Origin: an uncultured Pseudomonadota bacterium
Lineage (GTDB): Bacteria > Pseudomonadota > Gammaproteobacteria > Methylococcales > Methylomonadaceae
DNA length: 17,371 nt
Direction: 5' to 3'
NCBI GenBank assembly: GCA_903904275.1
Contig: CAIVBX010000071.1
Coordinates: forward strand, 1-17,371
The notes beneath the pieces are model-generated. The model made no database searches and was not told where the DNA came from. It saw only the letters and a list, made by a program, of their open reading frames with translations. The translations under genes and the position numbers were made by a program. Positions 15,938 to 17,371 of this stretch are shown piece by piece (the stretch's first letter is position 1; the number at the start of each line of letters is the position of its first letter).

Positions 15938-16131
15938 CATCGAACATGTTGATTTATTAAACTTAAACAAAATTATTTTTTGTCCTAATTATTACTGATG
16001 GCTCACCTGTAGGATGGGGGCAATCAACGGTGCAACTTGATGGTATTTAATTTCAGTGAGCCTAGAATCAATAAGACAGTAGCTCATCTAATTTAAAAAT
16101 TAGAAATTAAATCCATTTATGGAAACCTGCA
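15938..16131 (+). other. Spacer before the surface protein, possible structured leader
   Basis: This 194-base spacer has no supported gene. It holds a long-range pairing, GGCTCAC at 16000-16006 with GTGAGCC at 16056-16062, extended by two pairs (16008-16009 with 16054-16055) across one bulged C. Inside it is a 5-bp stem, ATCAA (16023-16027) with TTGAT (16037-16041). Just upstream of the start is a perfect dyad, CTAATTT/AAATTAG (16088-16103). Right after msbA lies a short palindrome, AACATGTT (15943-15950), without a T-run, so no clear terminator. These could form a leader RNA or operator for the surface-protein gene; none matches a riboswitch class I can name. Confidence 0.3.
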
Positions 16132-17371
16132 ATGAAAACATCATATTCTGAAGGTCAATCAATTATTTCAACCGCATTAAGTAACAATACTCTCGCACCC
16201 CAGCTCACAAGCGTGACATATTCCAGTAATGTGTCTGGTGTGCTACTCAATTCTTTTTCAACACTCATTTTCGATACACCAATTCGAGCGATTAACGGTG
16301 ATATTTTTATGACGAATGGTAACGGTGATATTCGTACCATTTCGATTGCCGACAGCACTCAAATTACCCTTAGTAATAATGTCATGACGGTAAAACCTAA
16401 AGACAATTTAATAGCTAACAGTGATTATACGTTCACCATTCCAGCTGGCGTAATTGCCGACAAAGAAGGGAACGCATTCACTGGAATCAATATCGGAAAT
16501 GCAGTTTCATTTACGACACAAGATTTAATCTCACCGAAATTGGTAAATGTAATCAATCAGAATAACGATTCGATTATGTTAATTTTCGATAAAACTGTTC
16601 AAGTTGGAAATGGAAACATTCTTTTCAGTAATGGTGTGGATATTCGTAAATTAGTAATTACTGATTCGCAAGTGAGTATTGATGGCAATAAAATCATTAT
16701 CAATCCAAGCATCTCGTTAGAAACAGGTACGGATTACAATGTGCAATTAGAAGCAAATACTGTTAAAGATGTGGTCGGCAATAACTTTATCACCAATGGA
16801 AAAGGTATAGGTTTTACGTTTGAAAATGCTTATTCCTCGCTGATAGACACACAAGCTCCAAAATTATCGAGCATTACATCGTCGATAACGCATTTAGAAC
16901 TAATTTTTAATACTTCGATAAAAGTCATCAATGGCGATGTTGTGATTAGCAACGGAAGTGATACTCGTATTATTTCCATTACTGACAGTTCACAAATAAC
17001 AATTCAAAAAAACATCATATCAATTCACCTCAAAGATAATTTAATTGCTAATAGTAATTACACAATCCAGTTTGCTAATGGTGTAATTGCAGACAACGTT
17101 GGTAATGCGTTTATTGGACAGATGACAACATTCAAAATCGAAACTGTGTTGGACAGCATTGCCCCCGTATTAGCGACGGCGACGGTAAATGACAGCACGG
17201 TGGTGTTGACCTATACCGACGCAAATCCGTTGGATGCAATTCATATGGCGGCAACGACTGATTTTGCGATGACTGTTGATGGGGTCGCAAATGCGGTGAC
17301 GAATGTGGTGGTCAATGCCGCCGCAAAAACCGTGACGCTCACCTTGACTACGCCCGTGTTGAATAACCAAA
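16132..17371 (+). CDS. Large surface protein with Ig-like and SwmB-type repeats (5' part, runs off window)
   Basis: An open frame of 413 codons from the ATG at 16132 to the right edge without a stop. The start has GGAAA at 16121-16125, and an in-frame stop lies at 16108-16110. There is no N-terminal Sec signal: residues 1-20 are polar (MKTSYSEGQSIISTALSNNT), as in proteins exported by type I systems through a C-terminal signal. Three beta-rich repeats of about 100-110 residues follow (21-130, 131-238, 239-338), each with a core close to NGDxxxSNGxDxRxISIxDSxQI, resembling bacterial Ig-like (SbsA/Big_5-type) domains. From about 339 a different repeat begins (LDSIAPVLATATVNDSTVVL, then LDA and FAMTVDG), resembling the SwmB/SWM repeat of long cyanobacterial and proteobacterial surface proteins. 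Asp/Asn-rich loops suggest calcium binding. Adhesin or motility function is inferred. Confidence 0.85.
   Translation, partial: MKTSYSEGQSIISTALSNNTLAPQLTSVTYSSNVSGVLLNSFSTLIFDTPIRAINGDIFMTNGNGDIRTISIADSTQITLSNNVMTVKPKDNLIANSDYTFTIPAGVIADKEGNAFTGINIGNAVSFTTQDLISPKLVNVINQNNDSIMLIFDKTVQVGNGNILFSNGVDIRKLVITDSQVSIDGNKIIINPSISLETGTDYNVQLEANTVKDVVGNNFITNGKGIGFTFENAYSSLIDTQAPKLSSITSSITHLELIFNTSIKVINGDVVISNGSDTRIISITDSSQITIQKNIISIHLKDNLIANSNYTIQFANGVIADNVGNAFIGQMTTFKIETVLDSIAPVLATATVNDSTVVLTYTDANPLDAIHMAATTDFAMTVDGVANAVTNVVVNAAAKTVTLTLTTPVLNNQ
16192..16521 (+). repeat. Ig-like repeat 1 of the surface protein
   Basis: Residues 21-130. It contains INGDIFMTNGNGDIRTISI, DSTQITL, the line KDNLIANSDYTF and GVIADKEGNAFTG. 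It is closest to repeat 3, sharing long segments such as DNLIAN and GVIAD with GNAF. Confidence 0.75.
16522..16845 (+). repeat. Ig-like repeat 2 of the surface protein
   Basis: Residues 131-238. It begins with ISPKLVNV and keeps the core VGNGNILFSNGVDIRKLVI, then TDSQVSI and VKDVVGNNF. It is more divergent from repeats 1 and 3 than these are from each other. Confidence 0.7.
16846..17145 (+). repeat. Ig-like repeat 3 of the surface protein
   Basis: Residues 239-338. It begins with DTQAPKLSSI and contains INGDVVISNGSDTRIISI, DSSQITI, KDNLIANSNYTI and GVIADNVGNAFIG. It is the near twin of repeat 1, with repeat 2 between them. Confidence 0.75.
17146..17371 (+). repeat. SwmB-type repeat, first (partial) copy, GC-rich
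   Basis: Residues 339-413 and beyond. The pattern IAPVLATATVNDSTVVLTY, then LDA, FAMTVDGV and VTLTLTTPV fits the roughly 100-residue SWM repeat. Hand counts give 98 G/C of 180 bases at 17161-17340, against 58 of 180 at 16981-17160. Confidence 0.7.

Noticed and set aside
15973..16050. Short frame reading ITDGSPVGWGQSTVQLDGI as a gene remnant
   Set aside because: It is bounded by stops within about 29 codons, has no start codon, and its family is not recognisable; the region is better described as spacer.
16155..16358. Antisense frame of 67 codons within the surface-protein gene
   Set aside because: The + strand frame is long, repetitive and has protein-level periodicity; the antisense frame has no such signal.
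1..17371. CRISPR array, tRNA/rRNA genes, insertion sequences, integrase or attachment sites
   Set aside because: Spacers were read on both strands; no regularly spaced repeats, no tRNA-like CCA or TTCGA arm pattern, no transposase motif and no flanking terminal repeats were found.

Overview
The window looks like chromosomal DNA of an AT-rich gammaproteobacterium. Supporting this are an LpxA/MsbA lipid A system, a two-domain GlnE, a RelA-type (not bifunctional Rel) stringent-response synthetase, and the AguA/AguB route from agmatine to putrescine. AT-ending codons dominate. The low GC and a large Ig-like/SwmB-type surface protein would fit a filamentous sulfur-oxidiser-like lineage (Thiotrichales/Beggiatoa type). 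That last placement is an inference from memory with low confidence.

Left part (about 1-9,705, all + strand). After one or two orphan genes (2-214 partial, 207-635) comes a tightly packed run: agmatine deiminase (aguA), N-carbamoylputrescine amidase (aguB), relA, folK, glnE and an inositol-monophosphatase-family enzyme. Gaps in this run are only 4-21 bases. A CheY-like receiver and a CheC-like protein follow and end at a strong intrinsic terminator (9,670-9,706). The run combines putrescine synthesis, (p)ppGpp synthesis and control of glutamine synthetase, so it reads as a nitrogen/starvation cluster with a folate gene inside.

Middle part (about 9,706-14,000, all - strand). In transcription order: a 745-residue protein with two cyclic-nucleotide-binding domains and a C-terminal patatin/NTE-type phospholipase; lpxA, outside the usual lpxD-fabZ-lpxA-lpxB setting; and tyrS, which starts at TTG behind a strong Shine-Dalgarno. 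A G8 homopolymer lies in the oxyanion-loop codons of the phospholipase. A hairpin overlaps the lpxA ribosome-binding site.

Right part (about 14,001 to the end). A 203-base divergent region with a perfect 8-bp dyad and a 10-bp direct repeat separates the phospholipase from msbA (+). Lipid A acylation, phospholipid hydrolysis and lipid A flipping therefore sit side by side. After a 194-base spacer that could fold as a structured leader, a large surface protein begins at 16,132 and runs off the window. It has at least three Ig-like repeats of about 100-110 residues, then a SwmB-type repeat where GC jumps from about 32% to about 54%.

I saw no tRNA, rRNA, CRISPR array, insertion sequence or integrase. 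No stretch over 300 bases lacks a gene.
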